Below, piece after piece: positions 25,563-32,742 of a stretch of DNA of 64,000 bases; the first letter of the stretch is position 1; every line of letters starts with the position of its first letter. Source of the DNA: Paenibacillus turpanensis (GTDB lineage: Bacteria; Bacillota; Bacilli; Paenibacillales; YIM-B00363). The notes beneath the pieces were generated by a model that saw nothing but the letters and a program-made list of their open reading frames with translations, was not told where the DNA came from and made no database searches. The DNA is taken from assembly GCF_011421635.1 (NCBI RefSeq), contig NZ_WTLI01000003.1:242135-306134 (forward strand), written 5' to 3'. Made by a program: the position numbers and the translations under genes.

Positions 25563-26096
25563 ATGAAACTGCGTCTTCTTCCTATTTTAACAAGTGTAAT
25601 CGTGTCTTCCGTCGTGCTTTTCGGTGGGTGGTTCGTTTATCATAGTGTTGCAAAAGAAAATCCGCTTCTTGAAACGGTACAGGCGATTGAGGGTGTGGAG
25701 AAAGCAGAAATGCAGTACGGCCGCACGTCGGTGGAGCTTGAGCTCACGCTTGCTCCGGATGTCGACCTGAGCAAGGTCATTAAGGAAATCCGTTCAAAGG
25801 GAGCTTCTTATCTTGATAATAGAAGCTTGGAGGTCGACGTAGCCGAATCGGCATCAGAAGAGCTCGAGAAGCTATGGTCGAAGGCATTGTTTGATGTGGC
25901 CGAGGCAATGGAAACGAAGCAGTACAGCCGCATTCCTGATGCGCTGCAAAAGCAGGCCGAAGGATTGGGGGTTGTGGTTGACACCCGCATGGACGAACTC
26001 AACGTCTATATTACGATGAAGGATGGCACCGGCGCTACGAAGCATGTCATTATGCCTCGTAAACCTGCGACATTGGGGGTGTGGGCGAATGAGTAA
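25563..26096 (+). CDS. Single-span membrane protein overlapping the FtsH-like gene
   Basis: I do not recognise this 177-residue protein. It has a positive N-terminus and one membrane segment (about residues 6-28, ILTSVIVSSVVLFGGWFVY), so the remaining 145 residues should face outside. That part has an alpha/beta look: a beta-alpha-beta unit at about 38-95 (AIEGVEKAEMQYGRTSVELEL, then SKVIKEIRSKGASY), a long helix (about 100-135) and a final beta segment. AGAAAGGGGG precedes the ATG, and an extended -10 (TGC-TATACT, 25498-25506) suggests a promoter. It overlaps the next gene by eight bases, so its product may work with that protease. Confidence 0.8.
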   Translation: MKLRLLPILTSVIVSSVVLFGGWFVYHSVAKENPLLETVQAIEGVEKAEMQYGRTSVELELTLAPDVDLSKVIKEIRSKGASYLDNRSLEVDVAESASEELEKLWSKALFDVAEAMETKQYSRIPDALQKQAEGLGVVVDTRMDELNVYITMKDGTGATKHVIMPRKPATLGVWANE

Positions 26097-27588
26097 GTAC
26101 GGTAAAGAAATTATGATCGGACTTGTTCCTGTTGTCATTGCATTTTTAGTGTTTATGGGTGTAAATGTTGTTCCTATTGTACTGATGGGCGTAATTCTCG
26201 GTTCATTGTTCTATATGACCCGTATGCGTGCCGGTGTCGGCGGCGTAGGCGGGGATCGCGGAAAAACGAAATCGAAGCCTCCTGCTTACTTGACCTTCGA
26301 GGATATCGGCGGCCAAGAGAGAGCGAAGGGAGAGCTGAAGGAAGCTCTTGACTTTTTGATCAAGCATGAAGAAATTAAGAAGTTCGGGATCCGTCCGTTA
26401 AAAGGCATTTTGATGGAAGGTCCTCCGGGCACGGGCAAAACCTTGCTCGCGAAAGCGGCTGCACATTATACGAACTCGATTTATGTTGCTGCGTCCGGTT
26501 CGGAATTTGTGGAAATGTACGTCGGCGTCGGCGCTGGGCGCATCCGTGACTTGTTCAAGGAAGCACGTCAGCGCGCGGTTAAAGAAAATAAAGAAAGTGC
26601 GATCATTTTTATTGATGAAATTGACGTGATCGGCGGCAAGCGTGACGGCGGCCAGCATAAGGAATACGACCAGACGCTGAACCAGCTTCTGACGGAAATG
26701 GACGGCATTCATACTACGGATGCGCCGCGTATTTTGCTGATTGCAGCGACGAACCGGAAAGAAACGCTGGATAGCGCGCTTTTGCGTCCGGGACGTTTTG
26801 ACCGTCATATCAATGTCGATCTTCCGGATAAAAAAGGCCGTCTGCATATCCTGAACATTCATATGCGCAACAAACCGATTGCCGATGATGTTTCGATGGA
26901 TAAGGTCGCCGAGGAAACGTACGGCTTCTCGGGTGCGCAGCTTGAAAGCGTCATGAACGAAGCGGCGATCTATGCCATGCGTGAGCAGTCGGAGCTGATC
27001 AGTCAGGGTCACTTGTCCAAGGCGGTCGATAAGGTCATGATGGGCGAAAAAACAGACCGTGAAACAACGAGTGATGAGCGGAAGCGTGTAGCAATCCATG
27101 AACTGGGACATGCTATTGTTGCTGAACATGTGCGCCCGGGCTCGGTCGCGCAGGTAGCGCTAAGTCCGCGCGGTAAGGCGCTCGGTTATGTGCGTCATCA
27201 GCCGCAGCAGGACCAGTATCTATACACGAAGCCTTTTATTGAAAATCAAATTATGGTCGCTTTAGGCGGAGCAGTTTCCGAAGAAATTTTTTACGGCCAC
27301 CGCAGCACGGGCTCCAAAGGCGACTTCGACCAAGCGCTGCAGCTGGTGCAGACGATGATCGACTCGGGCTTGACCGAGCTTGGTATCGTAAACCTGCAGA
27401 TGGTGACGAAGGAAGAGTATACGAAGGAAAACGGAGCAATCCTTGACCGTTTAATTGCAACAACACATGAGGTATTGGCAAATTACCGCCCGGTGTTTGA
27501 GCAATCCCTTGAGATTTTGATTAAAGAAGAAACCTTATCGGGCGACCGTTTCAGAGAACTGATGAAGCAGTTTTCCACGGCCGCTTAA
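26089..27588 (+). CDS. FtsH-like membrane AAA+ metalloprotease lacking the external domain
   Basis: The 499-residue protein has a tight hydrophobic hairpin (residues 8-44) with almost no external loop, then an AAA+ module: Walker A GPPGTGKT (111-118), Walker B IFIDEID (D176, E177), pore loop MYVGVGAGR (143-151) and second-region-of-homology LLRPGRFDRH. The zinc protease domain has HELGH (H337, E338, H341) and the third ligand D412 in GDFDQA. All catalytic residues of FtsH are therefore present, but the roughly 70-residue external domain of normal FtsH is missing. The main ftsH gene is expected elsewhere (near hslO/cysK). The ATG at 26089 overlaps the upstream membrane-protein gene. It could process membrane or sporulation proteins. 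Confidence 0.9.
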   Translation: MSKYGKEIMIGLVPVVIAFLVFMGVNVVPIVLMGVILGSLFYMTRMRAGVGGVGGDRGKTKSKPPAYLTFEDIGGQERAKGELKEALDFLIKHEEIKKFGIRPLKGILMEGPPGTGKTLLAKAAAHYTNSIYVAASGSEFVEMYVGVGAGRIRDLFKEARQRAVKENKESAIIFIDEIDVIGGKRDGGQHKEYDQTLNQLLTEMDGIHTTDAPRILLIAATNRKETLDSALLRPGRFDRHINVDLPDKKGRLHILNIHMRNKPIADDVSMDKVAEETYGFSGAQLESVMNEAAIYAMREQSELISQGHLSKAVDKVMMGEKTDRETTSDERKRVAIHELGHAIVAEHVRPGSVAQVALSPRGKALGYVRHQPQQDQYLYTKPFIENQIMVALGGAVSEEIFYGHRSTGSKGDFDQALQLVQTMIDSGLTELGIVNLQMVTKEEYTKENGAILDRLIATTHEVLANYRPVFEQSLEILIKEETLSGDRFRELMKQFSTAA

Positions 27589-27752
27589 CCGAATCCGGCA
27601 CTTCCTGTAATTTTTTGCGGGATGTGTCGGTATTTGTACATAATTGATGTGATAAATGTCCTAGAGAGTTTTGAACGGAAATGATATACTCAACGCTGGA
27701 TAGGCTGAGAACCATTCTTAGTCATAGAGAAAAAGATGAGGTGGAACAAAAT

Positions 27753-28628
27753 ATGGATATTCGCAAAGTCGCTGTAATCGGCGCCGGTACGATGGGCCAA
27801 GGTATTGCCCAAATGCTTGCGGTGAAAGGGCTCGACGTGTTTCTGGTCGAAAAAACGGAGGAGCAGTTGGATCGCGGATACAAGATGATCTCACTGCACT
27901 TGGACAAAGAAATTGAACGCTGGGCAATTACGAACTCGGAGAAAAAAATCATTTTATCGCGGATACATAAAATTTCGGAATTTAAACGGGTTTCGGAATG
28001 CGATTTGGTTATCGAAACCGTAACGGAAGATTTAGATGTGAAGAAAAAGGTCTTTCGCAAATTGGATCAAGTATGCGGCAAGGATACGATTCTGGCGAGC
28101 AATACTTCAACTCTTAGCTTAACGGAGTTGGCTGAGGAAACTACGAAGCCGGAACGTGTGATCGGCATGCACTTTATTCACCCTGTCGAAAAGATCGATA
28201 TGGTAGAAATCATTCGTGGTTTGAAAACTTCCACTTCAACGTTTGAAACGGTGAAAAAGTTCGTCGAGGAATTTATTCAAAAAGAGCCGATTGCAGTGTA
28301 TGAATCCCCGGGATTCGTAACTACGCGGCTTATTTGTACGCTCATTAACGAGGCTGTTCATACTCTCGTAGAAGGTGTAACGACGGCTGAGGATATCGAT
28401 AAAGCGATGCGGATCGGCTACGATTTCCGTTATGGCCCGCTTGAAATGGCGGACCGCTTTGGTCTTGATTCTGTACTGTATGCGCTTGAACGCCTCTTTA
28501 GGGAATTCGGCGACATTAAATACAGACCTTCTACGCTGCTCCGCAAGATGGTGCGCGCTGGGCAGCTCGGAACGAAAACAGGCAGCGGATTTTTCCGATA
28601 TGATGAGGACGGTGACCGGATCAAATGA
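27753..28628 (+). CDS. 3-Hydroxyacyl-CoA (3-hydroxybutyryl-CoA) dehydrogenase
   Basis: The 291-residue NAD(P)-dependent enzyme interconverts 3-hydroxyacyl-CoA and 3-oxoacyl-CoA. The Rossmann motif is VIGAGTMGQGIA (about residues 8-19). The catalytic His-Glu dyad is kept in MHFIHPVEKIDMVEII (H and E twelve apart), though the usual HFFNP is HFIHP here. C-terminal dimerisation sequences are ESPGFVTTRLICTLINEA and DFRYGPLEMADRFGLD. A GAGGTGG site sets ATG 27753. It overlaps ackA by ATGA, which suggests a shared role in acyl-CoA/acetate metabolism. Substrate chain length is unknown. Confidence 0.9.
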   Translation: MDIRKVAVIGAGTMGQGIAQMLAVKGLDVFLVEKTEEQLDRGYKMISLHLDKEIERWAITNSEKKIILSRIHKISEFKRVSECDLVIETVTEDLDVKKKVFRKLDQVCGKDTILASNTSTLSLTELAEETTKPERVIGMHFIHPVEKIDMVEIIRGLKTSTSTFETVKKFVEEFIQKEPIAVYESPGFVTTRLICTLINEAVHTLVEGVTTAEDIDKAMRIGYDFRYGPLEMADRFGLDSVLYALERLFREFGDIKYRPSTLLRKMVRAGQLGTKTGSGFFRYDEDGDRIK

Positions 28629-29836
28629 ACATTTTAGTCATTAATGCGGGAAGTTCTTCCCTAAAATATCAGTTGTACAATATGACCGATGAGTCGGTTT
28701 TGGCCAAGGGAAAGGTTGAGCGTATCGGCATGGATACAGCCATGCTTACTCATGAGCCTACCGACGCTCCCGAGGTTCGTGAGGTAAGTGAGATTCTTGA
28801 TCATACGACGGCGATCCGTAAGGTTATGGATAAGCTCGTTCATCCGGAGTGCGGCGTCTTGAAATCGGTGGATGAAATTCAAGCCGTAGGTCACCGCGTT
28901 GTACACGGAGGCGAATCGTTCTCCTCTTCCGTTATCGTTACACAGGAAGTAAAGCAAGAAATTAAGAGATTGTTTGACCTTGCGCCGCTGCACAATCCGG
29001 CTCATATGATGGGCATTAACGCGGTTGATCAGGTATTGCCTGGAGTGCCTCAGGTTGCGGTATTCGATACGGCGTTCCATCAAACGATGCCGCAGCATGC
29101 TTACTTATATGCGATTCCAAAAATTCTTTATCGGAAATACAAGATTCGCCGCTACGGATTCCACGGGACTTCGCATGCGTATGTCAGTGCGCAAGCAGCA
29201 AAGTTTCTCGGACGTCCGATCGAGGATCTTAAGATTATTACGTGCCATATCGGGAATGGCGCCAGCTTGTCTGCGGTTAAGGACGGAAAATCGGTGGATA
29301 CGTCGATGGGGATGACACCGCTTGAGGGCTTGATGATGGGCACGCGCAGCGGTGACTTGGATCCGGCGATTGTGCCGTTTACGATGGCGAAGCAGGACCT
29401 CGCGATTCACGAGGTAAACTCCATGCTGAACAAGCACAGCGGTTTGCTCGCGATTTCCAATATTAGCAGCGACATGCGTGAAATTGAAGAGGCAATGGCG
29501 GAGGGCGACAAGAACGCCGAGCTTGCCTTCGAGATGTACACGTACCGCTTGCGGAAGTACATCGGTTCTTACGCTGCGGCGTTGAACGGTTTAGATGTTA
29601 TGGTATTTACAGCGGGTGTTGGAGAAAATTCCGCTACTCTGCGTGCTCACGTGTGCGAAGGCTTGTCGTTCTTAGGAGTAAAGCTGGATTTGGAAGCGAA
29701 CAAGATTCGTTCCGGTGAGGTTAGACGCATTTCTTCTGCGGATTCGAAGGTGGAAGTGCTCGTTGTTCCAACGAATGAGGAGCTCGTCATTGCCCGGGAT
29801 ACTTTCAATTTGGTACAATCGGGAAATCAAGGATAA
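28625..29836 (+). CDS. ackA: Acetate kinase
   Basis: The 403-residue enzyme makes acetate and ATP from acetyl phosphate and ADP. It has NAGSSSLKYQLYN at the N-terminus (residues 5-17), GHRVVHGGE, HNPAHMMGI, FDTAFHQTMP, YRRYGFHGTSH-like IRRYGFHGTSHAYV, HIGNGASLSAVKDGKSVDTSMG and GVGENS, which together are diagnostic. It starts within the stop codon of the dehydrogenase gene. The B. subtilis gene lies elsewhere, so the hbd-ackA pairing is a feature of this lineage. Confidence 0.97.
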   Translation: MNILVINAGSSSLKYQLYNMTDESVLAKGKVERIGMDTAMLTHEPTDAPEVREVSEILDHTTAIRKVMDKLVHPECGVLKSVDEIQAVGHRVVHGGESFSSSVIVTQEVKQEIKRLFDLAPLHNPAHMMGINAVDQVLPGVPQVAVFDTAFHQTMPQHAYLYAIPKILYRKYKIRRYGFHGTSHAYVSAQAAKFLGRPIEDLKIITCHIGNGASLSAVKDGKSVDTSMGMTPLEGLMMGTRSGDLDPAIVPFTMAKQDLAIHEVNSMLNKHSGLLAISNISSDMREIEEAMAEGDKNAELAFEMYTYRLRKYIGSYAAALNGLDVMVFTAGVGENSATLRAHVCEGLSFLGVKLDLEANKIRSGEVRRISSADSKVEVLVVPTNEELVIARDTFNLVQSGNQG

Positions 29837-29859
29837 TTACAGTGGTCGATTAATGGGTT

Positions 29860-29933
29860 CACCCAGAGGCGCTTTATGCTGGTTTTCGCATGATACAATC
29901 ATTTGCGGTGCAGCATGGGCGCTTTCCTGGGTG
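29860..29933 (+). other. Long imperfect hairpin between ackA and asnS
   Basis: Three aligned helices form one 74-base stem-loop: CACCCAG (29860-29866)/CTGGGTG (29927-29933), GCGC (29869-29872)/GCGC (29919-29922) and ATGCTG (29876-29881)/CAGCAT (29911-29916). The apical part may fold further (CGCATGAT with ATCATTTGCG). No U run follows, and asnS starts 47 bases later, so this could be an RNA leader element or a DNA-level palindrome. Confidence 0.6.
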
Positions 29934-29980
29934 GATAAGCTGTAGTTTTCCTGATCATCACGAAACAAGGTGGTATCAAG

Positions 29981-31276
29981 ATGGCGGTCAAAGCGTTAAT
30001 TTCAAATGTAAACCGGCATGTGGGCGAAGAGGTCCGAATCGGATGCTGGGTACATAATAAACGATCGAGCGGTAAAATTCAGTTTTTGCAGCTGCGTGAC
30101 GGGACTGGCTTTATTCAAGGCGTTCTCGTTAAGAACGAGGTAGGCGAGCAGGTTTGGGAGAAAGCTGGGCAGCTGACGCAGGAAAGCTCGCTCTGGGTGA
30201 CAGGGATTGTACGTGAGGAGCCGCGTTCCCCTAGCGGGTATGAGCTGACGCTGACGAATGTAGAGCCGATTCATATTACACAGGACTATCCGATTACTCC
30301 GAAAGAGCATGGCGTCGACTTCTTAATGGATCATCGCCATCTATGGATTCGCTCGCCGCGTCAGCGTGCGATCCTGACGGTTCGCTCGGAAATTATTCGC
30401 GCGATTCAGCAGTTTTTTGACGAGCGCGATTTCAAGCTGGTCGATCCTCCGATATTGACGCCTTCCTCTTGTGAAGGCACAACGAATTTATTTCATACGA
30501 AATATTTTGACGAGGATGCGTTCTTGACGCAATCGGGTCAGCTGTATATGGAAGCGGCGGCTATGGCGTTAGGCCGTGTGTATTCGTTCGGGCCGACGTT
30601 CCGTGCCGAAAAATCGAAGACGCGTCGTCACTTGATTGAGTTCTGGATGATTGAGCCGGAAATGGCGTTTGTGGAGCACGAAGAGAATCTTGAGATTCAG
30701 GAGCAGTTTGTATCGCACATCGTGCAGTCTGTGCTGCGCAACTGTGAGAAGGAGCTCAAGGTGCTGGAGCGGGATACAAGCAAGCTGGAGAAAATCGTCG
30801 GTCCATTCCCGCGGATAACGTACGATGAAGCGGTCGAGTTCTTGAACAAGAACGGCTTTGAGTTCCCGTGGGGCGAGGACTTTGGTGCGCCGCATGAAAC
30901 GGCGATTGCCGAAGCTTACGATAAGCCGGTATTTATTACACATTATCCGACGACGATTAAGGCGTTTTATATGAAGCCGGATCCGAACCGGCTGGAGGTT
31001 GTGCTCTGCGCCGATATGATCGCGCCGGAGGGTTATGGGGAAATTATCGGCGGGTCGCAGCGTATTGACGACCCGGCGCTTCTGGAAGCGCGCTTCGACG
31101 AGCACGAGCTCTCCCGTGAAGCTTACCAATGGTATTTGGATCTGCGCAAATATGGCTCGGTGCCGCATTCCGGCTTTGGCTTGGGGCTAGAGCGCACGGT
31201 TGCATGGATTTGCGGATTGGATCATGTGCGGGAGACGATTCCGTTCCCGCGTCTGCTGTATCGTTTATACCCGTAA
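29981..31276 (+). CDS. asnS: Asparaginyl-tRNA synthetase
   Basis: The 431-residue class II synthetase has an N-terminal OB-fold anticodon domain (about residues 15-100, [30 protein letters not shown]). The catalytic domain shows motif 2 [25 protein letters not shown] and motif 3 [16 protein letters not shown] near the C-terminus. The E-M-A pattern after motif 2 and the overall length favour AsnRS over AspRS. AAGGTGG lies ahead of the ATG at 29981. Its position before dnaD is as in B. subtilis. Confidence 0.96.
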   Translation: MAVKALISNVNRHVGEEVRIGCWVHNKRSSGKIQFLQLRDGTGFIQGVLVKNEVGEQVWEKAGQLTQESSLWVTGIVREEPRSPSGYELTLTNVEPIHITQDYPITPKEHGVDFLMDHRHLWIRSPRQRAILTVRSEIIRAIQQFFDERDFKLVDPPILTPSSCEGTTNLFHTKYFDEDAFLTQSGQLYMEAAAMALGRVYSFGPTFRAEKSKTRRHLIEFWMIEPEMAFVEHEENLEIQEQFVSHIVQSVLRNCEKELKVLERDTSKLEKIVGPFPRITYDEAVEFLNKNGFEFPWGEDFGAPHETAIAEAYDKPVFITHYPTTIKAFYMKPDPNRLEVVLCADMIAPEGYGEIIGGSQRIDDPALLEARFDEHELSREAYQWYLDLRKYGSVPHSGFGLGLERTVAWICGLDHVRETIPFPRLLYRLYP

Positions 31277-31345
31277 GGGGTCCTTTGCAGCAGCAGGGAG
31301 AATATTGTTTTGAGGATTTTGGAGCAGGAACCGGGAGGTTGACGC

Positions 31346-32230
31346 ATGAACGGGTTGAATTCTTGGGAACAGGGCGCTCTTGCCGCTGTCCGGACAGGCT
31401 CAGCTTCCATACCGCTGATGTTTCTGCAGGTGTATGCTAAGCTTGGCCTCACCGATACGGAAGCGATGCTGGTCATTCAGCTGCATGCGTTTATGGAAAA
31501 TGAGAGGGTGGATTTCCCGACCCATGAGCAGCTGCAGGAGCGAATGAGCGCGACGCCGAACGCAGTGATCGAAGCGCTGGAGAAGCTTGTCAGCGGCGGG
31601 TTTGTCGAGCTGGAGGAGGACTATGATTCGTTCTCCGGCGTGCATTTTGACCGGTTTAACCTTGGACCGCTGTGGGAACGGACGATCAAGCTGTGGGCTG
31701 CCGAGCAGCGTCAGAAGACCGAAGCCGCATCGGATTCGGAGCACGCCGAGCCGGGGCATCCTACCGGCGGTTGGTCGGCTGATTCCGGCCGGCGTTCTTC
31801 TGCCGGCGACTTCGGAGGGCAGCAGGCTGGGGGGCGGCAGAATCCGGCTGGTCTTGCTGCTACTCAGGGCGCGGCAGGGCTGGAGGCGACGACGTCTCCG
31901 GGTCAAGCAGGCTCAGGCGGAGCGCCGCGTTCTTCCGCAGCTGGAGGGGGACCCCAAAGCGGCAAGGCGGTGGAACAGGTCGATGTCTTTACCATGTTCG
32001 AAAAGGAATTTGGCCGTCCGCTTTCTCCCATGGAGTGCGAAACGATTGTCAAATGGATCGACTTTGACCGTTATGCCGAGCCGCTGATCGCCGCTGCGCT
32101 GAAAGAAGCCGTGTTTGCGGGAAAACTGCGCTTCAACTACATTGACCGGATTCTGCTCGAATGGAGCCGTAACCAAGTGCGTACGGTTGAGCAGGCCAAG
32201 GAGTACACTCAGCGCTTCCGCGCCCGGTGA
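31346..32230 (+). CDS. dnaD: Primosomal protein DnaD
   Basis: The 294-residue protein has the DnaD N-terminal winged-helix oligomerisation domain (about 1-115, MFLQVYAKLGLTDTEAMLVI, then FPTHEQLQERM) and the C-terminal DnaB2/DnaD DNA-binding domain (about 212-290, FEKEFGRPLSPMECETIVKWID to FNYIDRILLEWSRNQVRT). It remodels DNA in replication initiation and restart. Between the domains is an unusual 80-residue low-complexity linker (about 125-208) rich in Gly, Ala, Ser and Gln; B. subtilis DnaD (232 residues) lacks it. GGGAGG precedes the ATG. Confidence 0.94.
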   Translation: MNGLNSWEQGALAAVRTGSASIPLMFLQVYAKLGLTDTEAMLVIQLHAFMENERVDFPTHEQLQERMSATPNAVIEALEKLVSGGFVELEEDYDSFSGVHFDRFNLGPLWERTIKLWAAEQRQKTEAASDSEHAEPGHPTGGWSADSGRRSSAGDFGGQQAGGRQNPAGLAATQGAAGLEATTSPGQAGSGGAPRSSAAGGGPQSGKAVEQVDVFTMFEKEFGRPLSPMECETIVKWIDFDRYAEPLIAAALKEAVFAGKLRFNYIDRILLEWSRNQVRTVEQAKEYTQRFRAR

Positions 32231-32287
32231 TCGTTCATTTTCAGTGAACACAATTTCGGTGGAATTCTAACATACCGATGCATATGT

Positions 32288-32325
32288 AAACCAGGCTGTC
32301 CGAATGGGCGGCCTGGTTTTTTTTC
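32288..32325 (+). terminator. Rho-independent terminator after dnaD
   Basis: AAACCAGGC (32288-32296) pairs with GCCTGGTTT (32311-32319), followed by a run of T. It isolates the housekeeping block from the sugar island. Confidence 0.85.
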
Positions 32326-32465
32326 TGGTGCGCCGACAATTCTGTATGTAATCATTACTTCCCGATCCTACGTCAGCTTGGACAGGCAGGCCAAAATTAT
32401 TGCTGATTTTACGCAAGAAGTAAAAATAATTGCATGACACAAAAGGAAAACATTGGTATTTTAAA

Positions 32466-32479
32466 TGTAAGCGCTATCT
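32466..32479 (+). promoter_or_regulatory. cre-like site (CcpA) upstream of the GH35 operon
   Basis: TGTAAGCGCTATCT matches the Bacillus cre consensus TGWAANCGNTNWCA at 13 of 14 positions. It overlaps a weak promoter candidate (TTGGTA 32453-32458, TATCTT 32475-32480), where bound CcpA would repress when preferred sugars are present. Confidence 0.6.
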
Positions 32480-32618
32480 TTAGTGTGATTTGTTCTACTA
32501 CCAACCGTTATTTCTCCTTAAGCAATAGGAATCAGTCGTCGTATGTCCTATAAGCTTTCGCCTCTCTTTCCGCTATAAAAACATCCAGCAGCAGCCAACC
32601 GCAACAACAGTGCCATCA

Positions 32619-32646
32619 GCAAGAAGAGCAAGGCAAGAAGAGCAAG
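32619..32646 (+). repeat. Perfect tandem duplication in a purine-rich leader
   Basis: GCAAGAAGAGCAAG occurs twice head to tail (32619-32632 and 32633-32646). It is part of a roughly 100-base stretch almost free of T on the plus strand (about 32580-32680), within the 512-base gap before the GH35 gene. No coding frame fits. It may be an unstructured leader or a slippage-prone tract. Confidence 0.75.
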
Positions 32647-32692
32647 CTAGTAAAAAAGAACAGGAAGCAAGAACAACTCCACTTTGTGAAAT

Positions 32693-32715
32693 GGGTTTCA
32701 TGAAACCCGTTTCAT
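32693..32715 (+). promoter_or_regulatory. Operator-like overlapping palindromes before the GH35 gene
   Basis: GGGTTTCATGAAACCC (32693-32708) is a perfect 16-bp palindrome. Sharing its right half is TGAAAC-CC-GTTTCA (32701-32714), a LacI-family-like inverted repeat. They end about 28 bases before the GH35 ATG. The LacI regulator at 39.3 kb is the obvious candidate to bind here. Confidence 0.55.
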
Positions 32716-32742
32716 CTGATTTCAAACGAACGGAGGAAACGC

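Noticed and set aside
27592..27635. Imperfect hairpin after the FtsH-like gene
   Set aside because: A 7-bp stem (one G-U pair) but no U run after it; not convincing as a terminator.
29967..29976. GGTGGTATC-like T-box fragment before asnS
   Set aside because: Only the AAGGTGG ribosome site; no terminator or stem I around it.
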